Assembly: GCA_023432855.1 (NCBI GenBank)
Contig: JAEZEZ010000076.1
Coordinates: forward strand, 1-19,215
Length of the DNA stretch: 19,215 nt
Direction: 5' to 3'
Origin: Pseudomonadota bacterium
GTDB taxonomy: Bacteria > Pseudomonadota > Alphaproteobacteria > Caulobacterales > Caulobacteraceae
How positions within the stretch are numbered: position 1 is the stretch's first letter; the number at the start of each line of letters is the position of its first letter. The position numbers and the translations under genes are program-made. The notes under the pieces are model-generated. The model searched no databases. It had not been told where the DNA came from and was given only the letters and a program-made list of their open reading frames with translations. Below are positions 6,969-13,337 of this stretch, piece by piece.

Positions 6969-7725
6969 GCGGATCATACCCTGTCTGGATGTCCGCGACG
7001 GGCGTGTCGTGAAGGGCGTCCGCTTTCGCGACCACGCCGATGTCGGCGGTCCGGTGGCCCTGGCCCGGTTCTACGCCGCCCAGGGCGCCGACGAACTCGT
7101 TTTCTACGACATCACCGCCAGTCCTGAGGGCCGGGGGCCGGACCTGGGCTGGATCGAGGCCGTGGCGCGGGTCATCGATATTCCCTTTGCCGTGGCGGGC
7201 GGCATCCGGACGGTCGACCAGGCCCTGGCCTGCCTTGCTGCGGGGGCGGACAAGATCTCCATCAACTCGCCGGCGCTCGAACGGCCGGAGCTGATCGGCG
7301 AGGTCGCGGCCGTGGCCGGCGCCCAGTGCGTCGTCGTCGGCGTCGACAGCGAACGCGTGGGTGAGGACTGGCTGGTGCGCCAGTACACCGGCGACCCGGC
7401 CCGGCAGCGCGATGCGGGGCGCCGCACGCTTGACTGGATCAGGGAGGCCCAGGACCGCGGCGCCGGCGAGATCGTCCTCAACTGCATGGACCGCGACGGC
7501 GTGCGCCAAGGCTACGACCTGGCCCAGCTCGCGGCGGCGCGGGCGGTGCTCGACATTCCGCTGGTGGCGTCCGGCGGGGCCGGGGCGGCCGAACACTTCC
7601 GCGATGTCTTCACCCGGGCGGATGTGTCCGGCGCCCTGGCGGCCGGCGTGTTCCACGCCCGTCTTCTGACCATTCCCGATCTCAAGCAAAGGCTGGCCCG
7701 ATGGGACATTCCCGTGCGCCTCTGA
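6958..7725 (+). CDS. hisF: Imidazole glycerol phosphate synthase, cyclase subunit
   Basis: HisF takes PRFAR and ammonia from HisH and makes imidazole glycerol phosphate plus AICAR. With a GTG start at 6958 the protein is 255 residues, and the usual N-terminus VLARRIIPCLDVRDGRVVKGV is complete. GAGGAG seven bases upstream supports this start; the ATG further upstream would add an unrelated tail. Catalytic Asp11 (CLDV) and Asp130 (VVGVD) are present. Other barrel motifs are FYDITAS, AVAGGIRTV, ADKISINSPA, EIVLNCMDRDGVRQGYD and PLVASGGAGA. It overlaps hisA by eleven bases. Its partner HisH is encoded two genes upstream. Confidence 0.95.
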   Translation: MLARRIIPCLDVRDGRVVKGVRFRDHADVGGPVALARFYAAQGADELVFYDITASPEGRGPDLGWIEAVARVIDIPFAVAGGIRTVDQALACLAAGADKISINSPALERPELIGEVAAVAGAQCVVVGVDSERVGEDWLVRQYTGDPARQRDAGRRTLDWIREAQDRGAGEIVLNCMDRDGVRQGYDLAQLAAARAVLDIPLVASGGAGAAEHFRDVFTRADVSGALAAGVFHARLLTIPDLKQRLARWDIPVRL

Positions 7726-7727
7726 CC

Positions 7728-8357
7728 ATGGCGGACATCGACCGCCTCGACTGGAGCAAGGGACAGGGCGGGCTCCTGCCAGCGGTCGTCCAGGACGCCC
7801 GCACGCTCCAGGTGCTGATGCTGGCGTGGATGGACCGGGCGGCGCTGGCCGAGACCCTGGAGAGCCGCGAGGCGACCTTCTTCTCACGCAGCCGGCGATC
7901 GCGTTGGCGCAAAGGGGAGGGCTCGGGCAATCGCATGCGCGTCGCCGAGGCGCTGGCGGACTGCGACGCCGACAGCGTGCTGCTGAGGGTCGAGCCGGCG
8001 GGCCCGGCCTGCCACGAGGGTCTGGTCAGTTGCTTCGGCGCGGAAGGGGCCGGTGGAGCCGGCTGGCTGGCGGAACTGGAGGCGACGATCGCGCGCCGCG
8101 CCGAAGCGGATCCCGCCGCCAGCTATACGGCGCGCCTCCTGCTGGAAGGCCCCCTGCGCGCTGCCCAGAAGGTCGGCGAGGAAGGGGTGGAGACGGCCCT
8201 GGCCGGCGCTGCGGGAACACGGGAAGACCTGCGGGACGAGGCGGCCGACCTGCTCTTCCACCTCATGGTCCTGCTTCGCGCGCGCGGCCTGCCGCTCGGC
8301 GAGGTGATCGACACCCTGCGGTCCCGCAGTCCCGGGGGTGCTCCGGTCCCGGATTGA
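7728..8357 (+). CDS. hisIE: HisI-HisE fusion: phosphoribosyl-AMP cyclohydrolase and phosphoribosyl-ATP pyrophosphatase
   Basis: This 209-residue bifunctional protein performs the second and third pathway steps. Residues 1-105 are the HisI cyclohydrolase, with GGLLPAVVQDA, VLMLAWMDRAAL, FFSRSRRSRWRKGEGSG and the metal site DCDAD (79-83) plus ACH and SCF (Cys95, Cys102). Residues 115-200 are the all-alpha HisE pyrophosphatase, with SYTARLL, QKVGEEGVETALA and DEAADLLFHLMVLLRARGL. The fused form is usual in enteric bacteria and rare in Alphaproteobacteria, which generally keep hisI and hisE apart. I chose the ATG at 7728, two bases after the hisF stop. An in-frame ATG at 7701 would add nine residues and overlap hisF. 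It is the last gene of the operon. Confidence 0.94.
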   Translation: MADIDRLDWSKGQGGLLPAVVQDARTLQVLMLAWMDRAALAETLESREATFFSRSRRSRWRKGEGSGNRMRVAEALADCDADSVLLRVEPAGPACHEGLVSCFGAEGAGGAGWLAELEATIARRAEADPAASYTARLLLEGPLRAAQKVGEEGVETALAGAAGTREDLRDEAADLLFHLMVLLRARGLPLGEVIDTLRSRSPGGAPVPD

Positions 8358-8362
8358 AGGCC

Positions 8363-9130
8363 CTAACCCGTCAGGGCGGCGCCGGCGTCGCGCGGGGCGA
8401 CGGGGCCGGGATGGCCCGGCGGGCGGTGGGCGAGGTAGGCCGGGTCGAAGGCGCCGGCGGCCTCCAACGCCTCGAGATCGCGGATGGCCAGCTGGCCGCG
8501 GGACAGCGCGATCAGCCCCTCGCGGCGAAGCTGCTGCAGCACCCGGTTCACGTGCACGGCGGACATGCCGAGGGTGTCGCCCAGCAGGGCCTGGGTGAGG
8601 GGGAAGGGAATGGCGTCCTGGCTGCCAATACCGACCGCGCGCAGGCGGCAGGCAAATTCGCAAAGGAAGTGGGCGATCCGCTCGTAGGCGCTGCGCTGGC
8701 CGAGGCCCACGACCCACTCGCGGAACACCGCCCCCTCGGCGGCCATGTCGCGCCACAAGGCGATGCCCAACCGGGGGTGGAGGCCGACCAGCCGTTCCAG
8801 GTCGGCGAATCCGATGCGCGAGACCCGGCAGTCAGAGACCGCGAGCACGGAGTAATCCGACCGCCCCATGACCCAGGCGTACAGGTCGAGGATGTCGCCG
8901 GGAACGTGCACCGAAACCACCTGGCGGCGGCCGTCCGGGGTCAGCTTGTAGCGAGCGGCCAGGCCCTCGACGAGGACGGCGCAGCTGTGGGGCCTTTGGA
9001 GCGCATCGAGGATGTCTGCTCCGGCGGCGGCGGGTTGCGGCTCGGGGACGATGGCCAGGACCGCGTCGGTCTCGGCTGCGGACAGCGCAGGGGAGAGGGA
9101 ATTCAGCTTGCGTATGAGGGGATGTGGCAC
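8363..9130 (-). CDS. Crp/Fnr-family transcriptional regulator
   Basis: The protein has a cyclic-nucleotide-binding-like beta roll (about residues 10-115, including VEGLAARYKLTPDGRRQVVSVHVPGDILDLYAW and SRIGFADLERL), a dimer helix (LWRDMAAEGAVFREWVVGLGQRSAYERIAHFLCEF), and a winged helix-turn-helix (about 174-212). The recognition part reads FPLTQALLGDTLGMSAVHVNRVLQQLRREGLI. The Cys cluster needed for an FNR-type iron-sulfur centre is absent, so it is not an oxygen-sensing FNR. The effector is unknown. The start is uncertain. GTG at 9130 gives the usual PHPLIRKLNSL N-terminus and 255 residues. An ATG at 9217 would add 29 residues without family character and would lie on a palindrome. It converges on hisIE with only five bases between stops, leaving room for no more than a weak hairpin. 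Confidence 0.88.
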   Translation of the reverse strand: MPHPLIRKLNSLSPALSAAETDAVLAIVPEPQPAAAGADILDALQRPHSCAVLVEGLAARYKLTPDGRRQVVSVHVPGDILDLYAWVMGRSDYSVLAVSDCRVSRIGFADLERLVGLHPRLGIALWRDMAAEGAVFREWVVGLGQRSAYERIAHFLCEFACRLRAVGIGSQDAIPFPLTQALLGDTLGMSAVHVNRVLQQLRREGLIALSRGQLAIRDLEALEAAGAFDPAYLAHRPPGHPGPVAPRDAGAALTG

Positions 9131-9216
9131 GGCGTGCTGCCGGTAGAACCTGGGGGGAGCACGATCATCTCTCAGTCGCCGGAGGCCCGATGATAGTGGC
9201 CAGCGATGGTCAACCA

Positions 9217-9228
9217 TGACACGTGTCA
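9217..9228. promoter_or_regulatory. Perfect 12-bp palindrome TGACACGTGTCA, possible operator
   Basis: TGACACGTGTCA equals its own reverse complement. It lies 87 bases upstream of the preferred start of the Crp/Fnr gene, in the divergent region. The half-site TGTCAG recurs at 9251-9256. Position and symmetry suit binding of a dimeric regulator, possibly autoregulation, but it does not match the classical FNR/FixK box TTGAT-N4-ATCAA. Confidence 0.35.
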
Positions 9229-9313
9229 GATCCTGAGTCTCGCTAACCTATGTCAGTTAATTGTGCAGGCGGCCCGCGGCACAAAAAGGCCTGACGGGCG
9301 TTGGCGGGCTCCG

Positions 9314-9332
9314 CCCGGCAAAGGATTCCGGG
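9314..9332. promoter_or_regulatory. Putative upstream ftr-like (FlbD) enhancer site
   Basis: CCCGGCAAAGGATTCCGGG has CCCGG/CCGGG arms and a left half CCGGCAAA like Caulobacter ftr elements, which bind the sigma-54 activator FlbD. It is about 110 bases upstream of the -24 GG of the flagellin promoter, the classic enhancer distance. It contains a GATTC (GANTC) site, so methylation could influence it. Based on pattern only. Confidence 0.4.
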
Positions 9333-9423
9333 GGCGCCCGGCAGGGGCCGCCGAAGCTCCCGCCGCGCCGCGTGGGTTCAGGGAAAATCTTCGGATATTC
9401 AATGGGGTGGCTGCGGCCAGCCG

Positions 9424-9439
9424 TGGCCCGCGACGTGCA
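9424..9439 (+). promoter_or_regulatory. Sigma-54 type (-24/-12) promoter of the flagellin gene
   Basis: TGGCCCGCGACGTGCA matches the sigma-54 consensus TGGCACG-N4-TTGCA at the critical points. GG is at 9425-9426 and GC at 9437-9438, with exactly ten bases between. Transcription would begin near 9450, giving a leader of about 64 bases. Caulobacter flagellin genes of the fljK type are known to use sigma-54 with FlbD. Confidence 0.7.
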
Positions 9440-9467
9440 CTGTCGGCCTTCGAGCAGAAACGGCTCA

Positions 9468-9481
9468 GCGGCAAAAGCCGC
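9468..9481. promoter_or_regulatory. ftr-like inverted repeat in the flagellin leader
   Basis: GCGGC-AAAA-GCCGC is a perfect inverted repeat with the CGGCAAAA core typical of ftr/FlbD sites. It is downstream of the predicted sigma-54 start and upstream of the ribosome-binding site, so it could be a downstream FlbD site. It could instead be a small hairpin in the leader RNA, where Caulobacter flagellin mRNA is known to be controlled by FlbT. Confidence 0.4.
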
Positions 9482-9513
9482 CGAACTCCCGACCAGAATG
9501 GAAGGACTGACCG

Positions 9514-10344
9514 ATGTTGAACAATTCGGTGAACACCAACGTGGGCGCTCTCATTGCGCTCCAGAACCTGAACGCGACCAACGTGGAACTGGCGACAGTC
9601 CAAAACCGTATCAACACCGGCAAGAAGGTGGCGAGCGCCAAGGATAACGGCGCGATCTGGGCTATCGCCCAGTCGCAGCGCGCCGATATCGGGGCTCTTT
9701 CCGCCGTCCGCCAATCGCTCGACCGCGGCATCTCGACCGTGGACGTGTCGATCTCGGCCGGGGAGTCGGTTTCGGACCTGCTCGTGCAGATGAAGGAGAA
9801 GGCCCTGGCGGCTTCGGACGCGTCGCTCGATTCGACGGCGCGTGCGGCGCTCAACGAGGACTTCAAGGCCCTGCGCGACCAGATCGCCAAGATCGTGTCG
9901 AACGCCGAGTTCAACGGCAAGAACCTGTTGAACACCGGCGCCACGGCGATCACGGCGCTGGCCAATGCGGACGGCACCTCGCGGCTGACGGTGTCGGCGG
10001 AGATCATGGCGCTCGGCGGGTCCATCGTGACCCTCGCCGCTACGGCTTCGTTCAACACCGCCACCCAGGCGCAGACGCTGGCCGGCACCGTCGACACTTC
10101 GATCAACAACGTCAGCAGCGCGCTCTCGCGCCTGGGCACCAAGTCCAAGGCGCTGGAGATGCATGCGACGTTCATCTCGAAGCTGTCCGACACCCTGGAG
10201 GCCGGCGTGGGCAACCTCGTCGACGCCGACCTGGCCAAGGAGAGCGCCAAGCTCCAGGCGCTGCAGACGAAGCAGCAACTGGGCGTGCAGGCGCTGTCCA
10301 TCGCCAACCAGGCGCCGCAGATCCTGATGGGTCTGTTCCGCTAA
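9514..10344 (+). CDS. Flagellin (short Caulobacter type)
   Basis: This 276-residue protein is the filament subunit. The N-terminal D0/D1 helices read MLNNSVNTNVGALIALQNLNA, then NRINTGKKVASAKDNGAIWAIAQ, and the C-terminal helix ends QQLGVQALSIANQAPQILMGLF. The central variable region is very short (about residues 135-190), giving the roughly 270-residue size typical of Caulobacter FljK/FljJ-like flagellins. There is no signal peptide, as expected for export by the flagellar type III system. GGAAGGA at 9500-9506 is a strong ribosome-binding site seven bases before the ATG. It stands alone, with its own sigma-54-like promoter and a strong terminator. Which flagellin paralogue it is cannot be told from the sequence alone. 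The motif NGAIWAIAQSQRADI, with Trp where many flagellins have Leu or Ala, is typical of this group. Confidence 0.95.
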   Translation: MLNNSVNTNVGALIALQNLNATNVELATVQNRINTGKKVASAKDNGAIWAIAQSQRADIGALSAVRQSLDRGISTVDVSISAGESVSDLLVQMKEKALAASDASLDSTARAALNEDFKALRDQIAKIVSNAEFNGKNLLNTGATAITALANADGTSRLTVSAEIMALGGSIVTLAATASFNTATQAQTLAGTVDTSINNVSSALSRLGTKSKALEMHATFISKLSDTLEAGVGNLVDADLAKESAKLQALQTKQQLGVQALSIANQAPQILMGLFR

Positions 10345-10352
10345 GGCGCGAA

Positions 10353-10392
10353 GGCCGGGCGGGGGGTATCCCTCCGCCCGGCCGCCTTTTTT
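10353..10392 (+). terminator. Rho-independent terminator of the flagellin gene
   Basis: GGCCGGGCGG (10353-10362) pairs perfectly with CCGCCCGGCC (10374-10383) around a G/T-rich loop. GCC and a run of six T (10387-10392) follow. It starts eight bases after the stop codon. It is the clearest terminator in the window. Confidence 0.9.
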
Positions 10393-10413
10393 CGTTCGTT
10401 ACGAGCGCCTCTT

Positions 10414-10627
10414 CCTTCCCTCCCGGGAGGGAAGGAGATCCCGGCGTGCCGGAGCGGCGCCAGCCGCGCAGGCCCACGCCGGAGGAAGAGTGGTAGCGGG
10501 CGCAAGCCCGCCAGCGACGGCGGAAGAAGGTGCGCTGCGCGCATGCCACTCTTCCTCCCGCGCCAGAATCTCCGGCGCTGCCGCGCCTCCGATGCGCGGG
10601 GCCCTCCTTCCCTCCGAGGAGGGAAGG
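10414..10627. repeat. Structured dispersed repeat, copy A
   Basis: About 214 bases are nearly the same as copy B (13338-13548) and in the same orientation. Both ends are hairpins built from CCTTCCCTCC/GGAGGGAAGG. Inside are CCGGCGTG (10441-10448) pairing with CACGCCGG (10475-10482), GGAGGAAGAGTGG (10481-10493) pairing perfectly with CCACTCTTCCTCC (10546-10558), GCGGGC-GCAA-GCCCGC (10496-10511), GTGCGC/GCGCAT, and CCGCGC/GCGCGG (10581-10599). The last 60 bases are almost identical in the two copies. Several stems differ between copies by paired changes, so the fold rather than the sequence is kept. No protein or transposase is encoded. It fills the space between the flagellin terminator and the hydrolase stop. 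Confidence 0.88.
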
Positions 10628-10637
10628 AAACCTGGAT

Positions 10638-11687
10638 TCACTCCGCCTTCAGGTCGGCGAACCAGTCGGCCAGGACGCGGACGAGGTCGGGGCTGAGCTT
10701 CATGGCGCCGCGCTTGTGCTCGCCGGGTTTCAGGCCCTCGCCGCGCAGGAAGAAGTGTTCGTCGCCGGGGATGATCACCGAGGTCAGCTCGCCCTTGCCG
10801 GCGTGGGCGGCCAGCAGGGCCGGGGCGTTGAGTTGCGGGCGCGTGAGCGGGTCGATGGCGCCCCAGACGGCCAGCACCGGCACCTCGACCTCTCCGAAGG
10901 CCGGAGCCGGGTCGTGGCCCAGCAGCACCTTCATCTCGGCGCTGGCCATGCGGTCGATGAAGTCCTTCAGTTCGGTCTCGACCTTGTCCTCGGCGATGCC
11001 GACCTCGCGCGCCAGCATGTGGGCCGAGGCGACGACGGCGGCGCGGTCTCCGGCGATGGCGGCGTCTGCGGCGGCGGTGAAGGCGGCCCGCACCCGGGCG
11101 AGGCCGGCCGCGTCGTGGTCGGGGAAGCGGTCGGCGGCGGACTGCTGGTCGATCCAGAAGGACCGTCCCGGCACGCCGGGCGCGCCCAGCAGGACCAGGA
11201 AGTCGATCTTCTCCGCGCGGTCGGCGTAAACGAGCGTGGCGACCATGGTCCCCTCGCTGTGGCCGAACAGGCCCAGCGGAACGCCCTGCAGTTCGGGGCG
11301 CGCTGCCAGGACGTCGAAGGCGGCGGTCATGTGCGGCACGCGCTGGAGGAAGTGTTCAGTCCGAGGACCGGTGGATTCGCCCACGCCGGCGACATCGAGG
11401 CGCAGACTGGCCACGCCCTGTTCGGCCAGGGCCCCGGCGATCTCGGCGAACATGGGGGCGCCGGAGATGGTCTGATCGCGCTTGTGCGGCCCCGTGCCCT
11501 GGATCATCACCACCGCGGCGCGCGGGCGGCCCTCGGGCAGGACGAGGGTCCCGGCCAGGGTGGTTTCGGGGCCGGCGCCGACGCTTATGGAGCGCTCGGC
11601 GGGACGCTCGGACGACGACTGGGCCAGGGCCGGGCCGGCGATCAGGGCGGCGGCGGCGAAGGCGACGAACAGGGCAGGCAGACGCAT
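10638..11687 (-). CDS. Secreted alpha/beta hydrolase
   Basis: This 349-residue alpha/beta-hydrolase has an N-terminal signal peptide (MRLPALFVAFAAAALIAGPALAQ, predicted cut after ALA), so it acts in the periplasm or outside. After a beta-strand lead-in (TTLAGTLVLPEG) come the oxyanion-hole region VVMIQGTGPHKRD, DVAGVGESTG, and the nucleophile elbow GHSEGT (Ser near residue 145). The acid is probably Asp in VWGAIDPLTRP and the base His in IPGDEHFF. A helical cap with many Ala/Arg residues (about 170-240) sits between. Such proteins are often annotated as dienelactone hydrolase-like or peptidase S9-like; the substrate cannot be told. It is third in a minus-strand run after the nucleotidyltransferase and phosphoesterase, about 100 bases behind the latter, so it probably has its own promoter. 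Confidence 0.85.
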   Translation of the reverse strand: MRLPALFVAFAAAALIAGPALAQSSSERPAERSISVGAGPETTLAGTLVLPEGRPRAAVVMIQGTGPHKRDQTISGAPMFAEIAGALAEQGVASLRLDVAGVGESTGPRTEHFLQRVPHMTAAFDVLAARPELQGVPLGLFGHSEGTMVATLVYADRAEKIDFLVLLGAPGVPGRSFWIDQQSAADRFPDHDAAGLARVRAAFTAAADAAIAGDRAAVVASAHMLAREVGIAEDKVETELKDFIDRMASAEMKVLLGHDPAPAFGEVEVPVLAVWGAIDPLTRPQLNAPALLAAHAGKGELTSVIIPGDEHFFLRGEGLKPGEHKRGAMKLSPDLVRVLADWFADLKAE

Positions 11688-11790
11688 GGTTCTCTCTCGG
11701 GATGCGGCGGCGCTCTTGCCGGCGCCGTCGATCAGGAGAGGGAGTGAATGCCTTGAATGGATGCGGCTTTCTGAAATTTAGCCCGTGAGA

Positions 11791-12534
11791 TCAGACCTCG
11801 ATCACCGCATACGGCCGGCCGGTCTCGGCCATGACCACGGTCTGGGCGCAGTTGTAGACGGGCACGCCGCGCGGGGTGCGGCCGAAGTGAGCGCCCTTGT
11901 GGGCGTGGCCATGCACGGCGGCGACGACGTTGTCGAACAGGTCGATGGTCTCGCCCAGGCGCGAGTTGCCCAGGAAGGGGAAGATCTCGGGCGGCTCGCC
12001 GGCCAGGGTCTGGGGGATCGGCGAGTAGTGCAGCACGGCGACGGTGCGCCGGGTGCTCAGCATGCGCAGGCCGGTCTCGAGCTTCATGGTCTCTTCCAGG
12101 CTCTCGCGCACGAAGGCCTTCACCGATCGCTCGCCGAAGGCGCTCATCATGCCGCGTCCGTAGCCTCCCATGGAGCCCATGCAGCCGGCGAAACCGATGC
12201 CGTGAATCTCGTAGGTCTCGCCGTCGAGGATCTTCACGCCCACTTCGGCGAGGCGGCGCTTGACCTCCTCGGGCTGGTCGCACTCGTGGTCGTGGTTGCC
12301 GAGCACCGCGACCACCGGGATCGAGGCGGCGCGCAGGTCGTCGGCCAGAACGTCGACCTCGCTCGACTTGCCGTAGTTGGTCAGGTCGCCGGCCAGCACC
12401 AGTACATCGGCATTGTGCGAGATCTCGGCGAACAGCTCGCGGTAGGGCTCGCGATGGGTGTCGCGCACGTGCAGGTCGCCGATGGCGGCGACGCGAACCG
12501 GCCGCTCGGGCGGGCCGTCAGTGTACTGGGTCAT
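11791..12534 (-). CDS. Calcineurin-like metallophosphoesterase
   Basis: This 247-residue protein has the full metallophosphoesterase signature: GDLHV (Asp and His), LVLAGDLTNYG (bridging Asp), LGNHDHE (Asn and His), a His in AVLHYSPI, and VHGHAHKG (GHxH). It should bind two metal ions and cleave phosphomono- or diesters in the cytoplasm, as there is no signal peptide. An unusual glycine/methionine-rich insert (CMGSMGGYGRGMMSAFGE, about residues 118-135) lies between the NHD and HYSP motifs. Its start overlaps the end of the nucleotidyltransferase gene by 17 bases, so the two are translationally coupled and probably work together. The substrate is unknown; cyclic nucleotide, nucleotide and adenylylated targets are all possible. 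Confidence 0.88.
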   Translation of the reverse strand: MTQYTDGPPERPVRVAAIGDLHVRDTHREPYRELFAEISHNADVLVLAGDLTNYGKSSEVDVLADDLRAASIPVVAVLGNHDHECDQPEEVKRRLAEVGVKILDGETYEIHGIGFAGCMGSMGGYGRGMMSAFGERSVKAFVRESLEETMKLETGLRMLSTRRTVAVLHYSPIPQTLAGEPPEIFPFLGNSRLGETIDLFDNVVAAVHGHAHKGAHFGRTPRGVPVYNCAQTVVMAETGRPYAVIEV

Positions 12535-13294
12535 GACGCTCCTCGAGGCCCTTGCCGATGATGTCGGCGTAGCCCCACTCGGTGATGTCGGTGACGTAGT
12601 CGCGGGCGCTGAACAGCCGGCCGCGGCAGACCTTCACGTTGGACGGCGGCATGTCGAGGTGGGCCTGAAGCCGTCCGGTCAGCTCGTCCATGACCCAGCG
12701 CGGAATGCGGTCGCGCTCGCTGGGGTAGATGTAGCGGAAGTTGATCAGGTGGGAGAGCAGCACCTCCCAGTGCAGCTCCATGTAGCCGAGCAGCTTGCGC
12801 CAATCGATGGCGTCGGACTGCTTGAGCAGCACGTGGGCGACGTCGGCGCCGTCGTAGCGGTAGCGGTCCTGGACGAAGATCTTGGACCACACCAGTTCGG
12901 TCGGCCGGGTGATCTTCACCGGCGTGCCGTAGACCTCGATCTCGGGGGCGTCCTCGAACCAGTCGTCGGTGACCGGGATGTCGCCCGAGCGGGCGGCGTA
13001 GATGACGTCGAAGAAGTATCGGCCCTTGTAGATCTTGGCGAGCCAGCGCTCGTCCTCGACGCTGATCTGGAAGCCGTGCTCCTGGAAAAAGCTGAGGATG
13101 CGCGGGTAGTCCCCGGCCTTGCAGAAGATGTCGAGGTCCTTCGTCGGGCGCACAACGCCCGTGTAGGAGGTCACGGCATAGGTGCCCGACAGCAGGAAGG
13201 GCACGCCGGATTCGGCTAGGAGCTTCAGCCCCTCGATATAGAACGCCTCCGCTTCGGGCGGAGGCTGGAAGGTCTGTTCAAGGGCGCTGGGCAT
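12518..13294 (-). CDS. Nucleotidyltransferase-fold protein
   Basis: This 258-residue protein has a nucleotidyltransferase-like N-terminus. LLAESGVPFLLSGTYAVTSYTGVVRPTKDLDIFC combines a Gly-Ser-like loop (SGTYAV) with the DLD metal-binding motif (about residues 53-55). This matches minimal nucleotidyltransferase families related to aminoglycoside or antitoxin-type nucleotidyltransferases. A third acidic position may be FFDVIYA (Asp near 96). The rest (DDWFEDAPEIEVYGTPVKITRPTELVWSKIFVQDRYRYDGADVAHVL) follows the pattern of these folds, in which a Lys/Arg-rich segment positions the substrate. The C-terminal 100 residues are mostly helical and unassigned. It is coupled by a 17-base overlap to the metallophosphoesterase. 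The ATG at 13294 lies just behind repeat copy B. What it modifies is unknown. Confidence 0.78.
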   Translation of the reverse strand: MPSALEQTFQPPPEAEAFYIEGLKLLAESGVPFLLSGTYAVTSYTGVVRPTKDLDIFCKAGDYPRILSFFQEHGFQISVEDERWLAKIYKGRYFFDVIYAARSGDIPVTDDWFEDAPEIEVYGTPVKITRPTELVWSKIFVQDRYRYDGADVAHVLLKQSDAIDWRKLLGYMELHWEVLLSHLINFRYIYPSERDRIPRWVMDELTGRLQAHLDMPPSNVKVCRGRLFSARDYVTDITEWGYADIIGKGLEERHDPVH

Positions 13295-13337
13295 CGCCCG
13301 TCAAACGGCTCCGCCGTTCGGTGGGTTCCTTCCCCTG

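Larger units (their letters stand above)
9131..9513. other. Divergent intergenic region between Crp/Fnr regulator and flagellin
   Basis: These 383 bases contain no convincing gene. They hold a palindrome next to the regulator gene, two GANTC sites (GAGTC 9235-9239 and GATTC 9324-9328) of the CcrM methylation type, the flagellin promoter with ftr-like sites, and an unusually AT-rich stretch for this genome at about 9382-9402. That stretch could be a bending site between enhancer and promoter. Short frames here have no protein-like character. Confidence 0.6.

Noticed and set aside
8358..8372. A small hairpin (GCCCT...AGGGC) between the hisIE and Crp/Fnr stops, considered as a terminator.
   Set aside because: The stem is only five pairs with no T run, and it lies largely within the regulator's coding end.
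9206..9520. A 104-residue plus-strand frame in the regulator-flagellin intergenic region.
   Set aside because: It overlaps the promoter elements, has no family resemblance and no ribosome-binding site.
10490..10640. A peptide frame (SPPATAEEGALRA... and HSSSR...ISGAAAPPMRGALLPSEEGR) shared by copies A and B of the repeat, suggesting a conserved small protein.
   Set aside because: The shared peptide is a by-product of the near-identical repeat DNA. The changes between copies follow base pairing, not codons, and there is no sound start signal in both copies.
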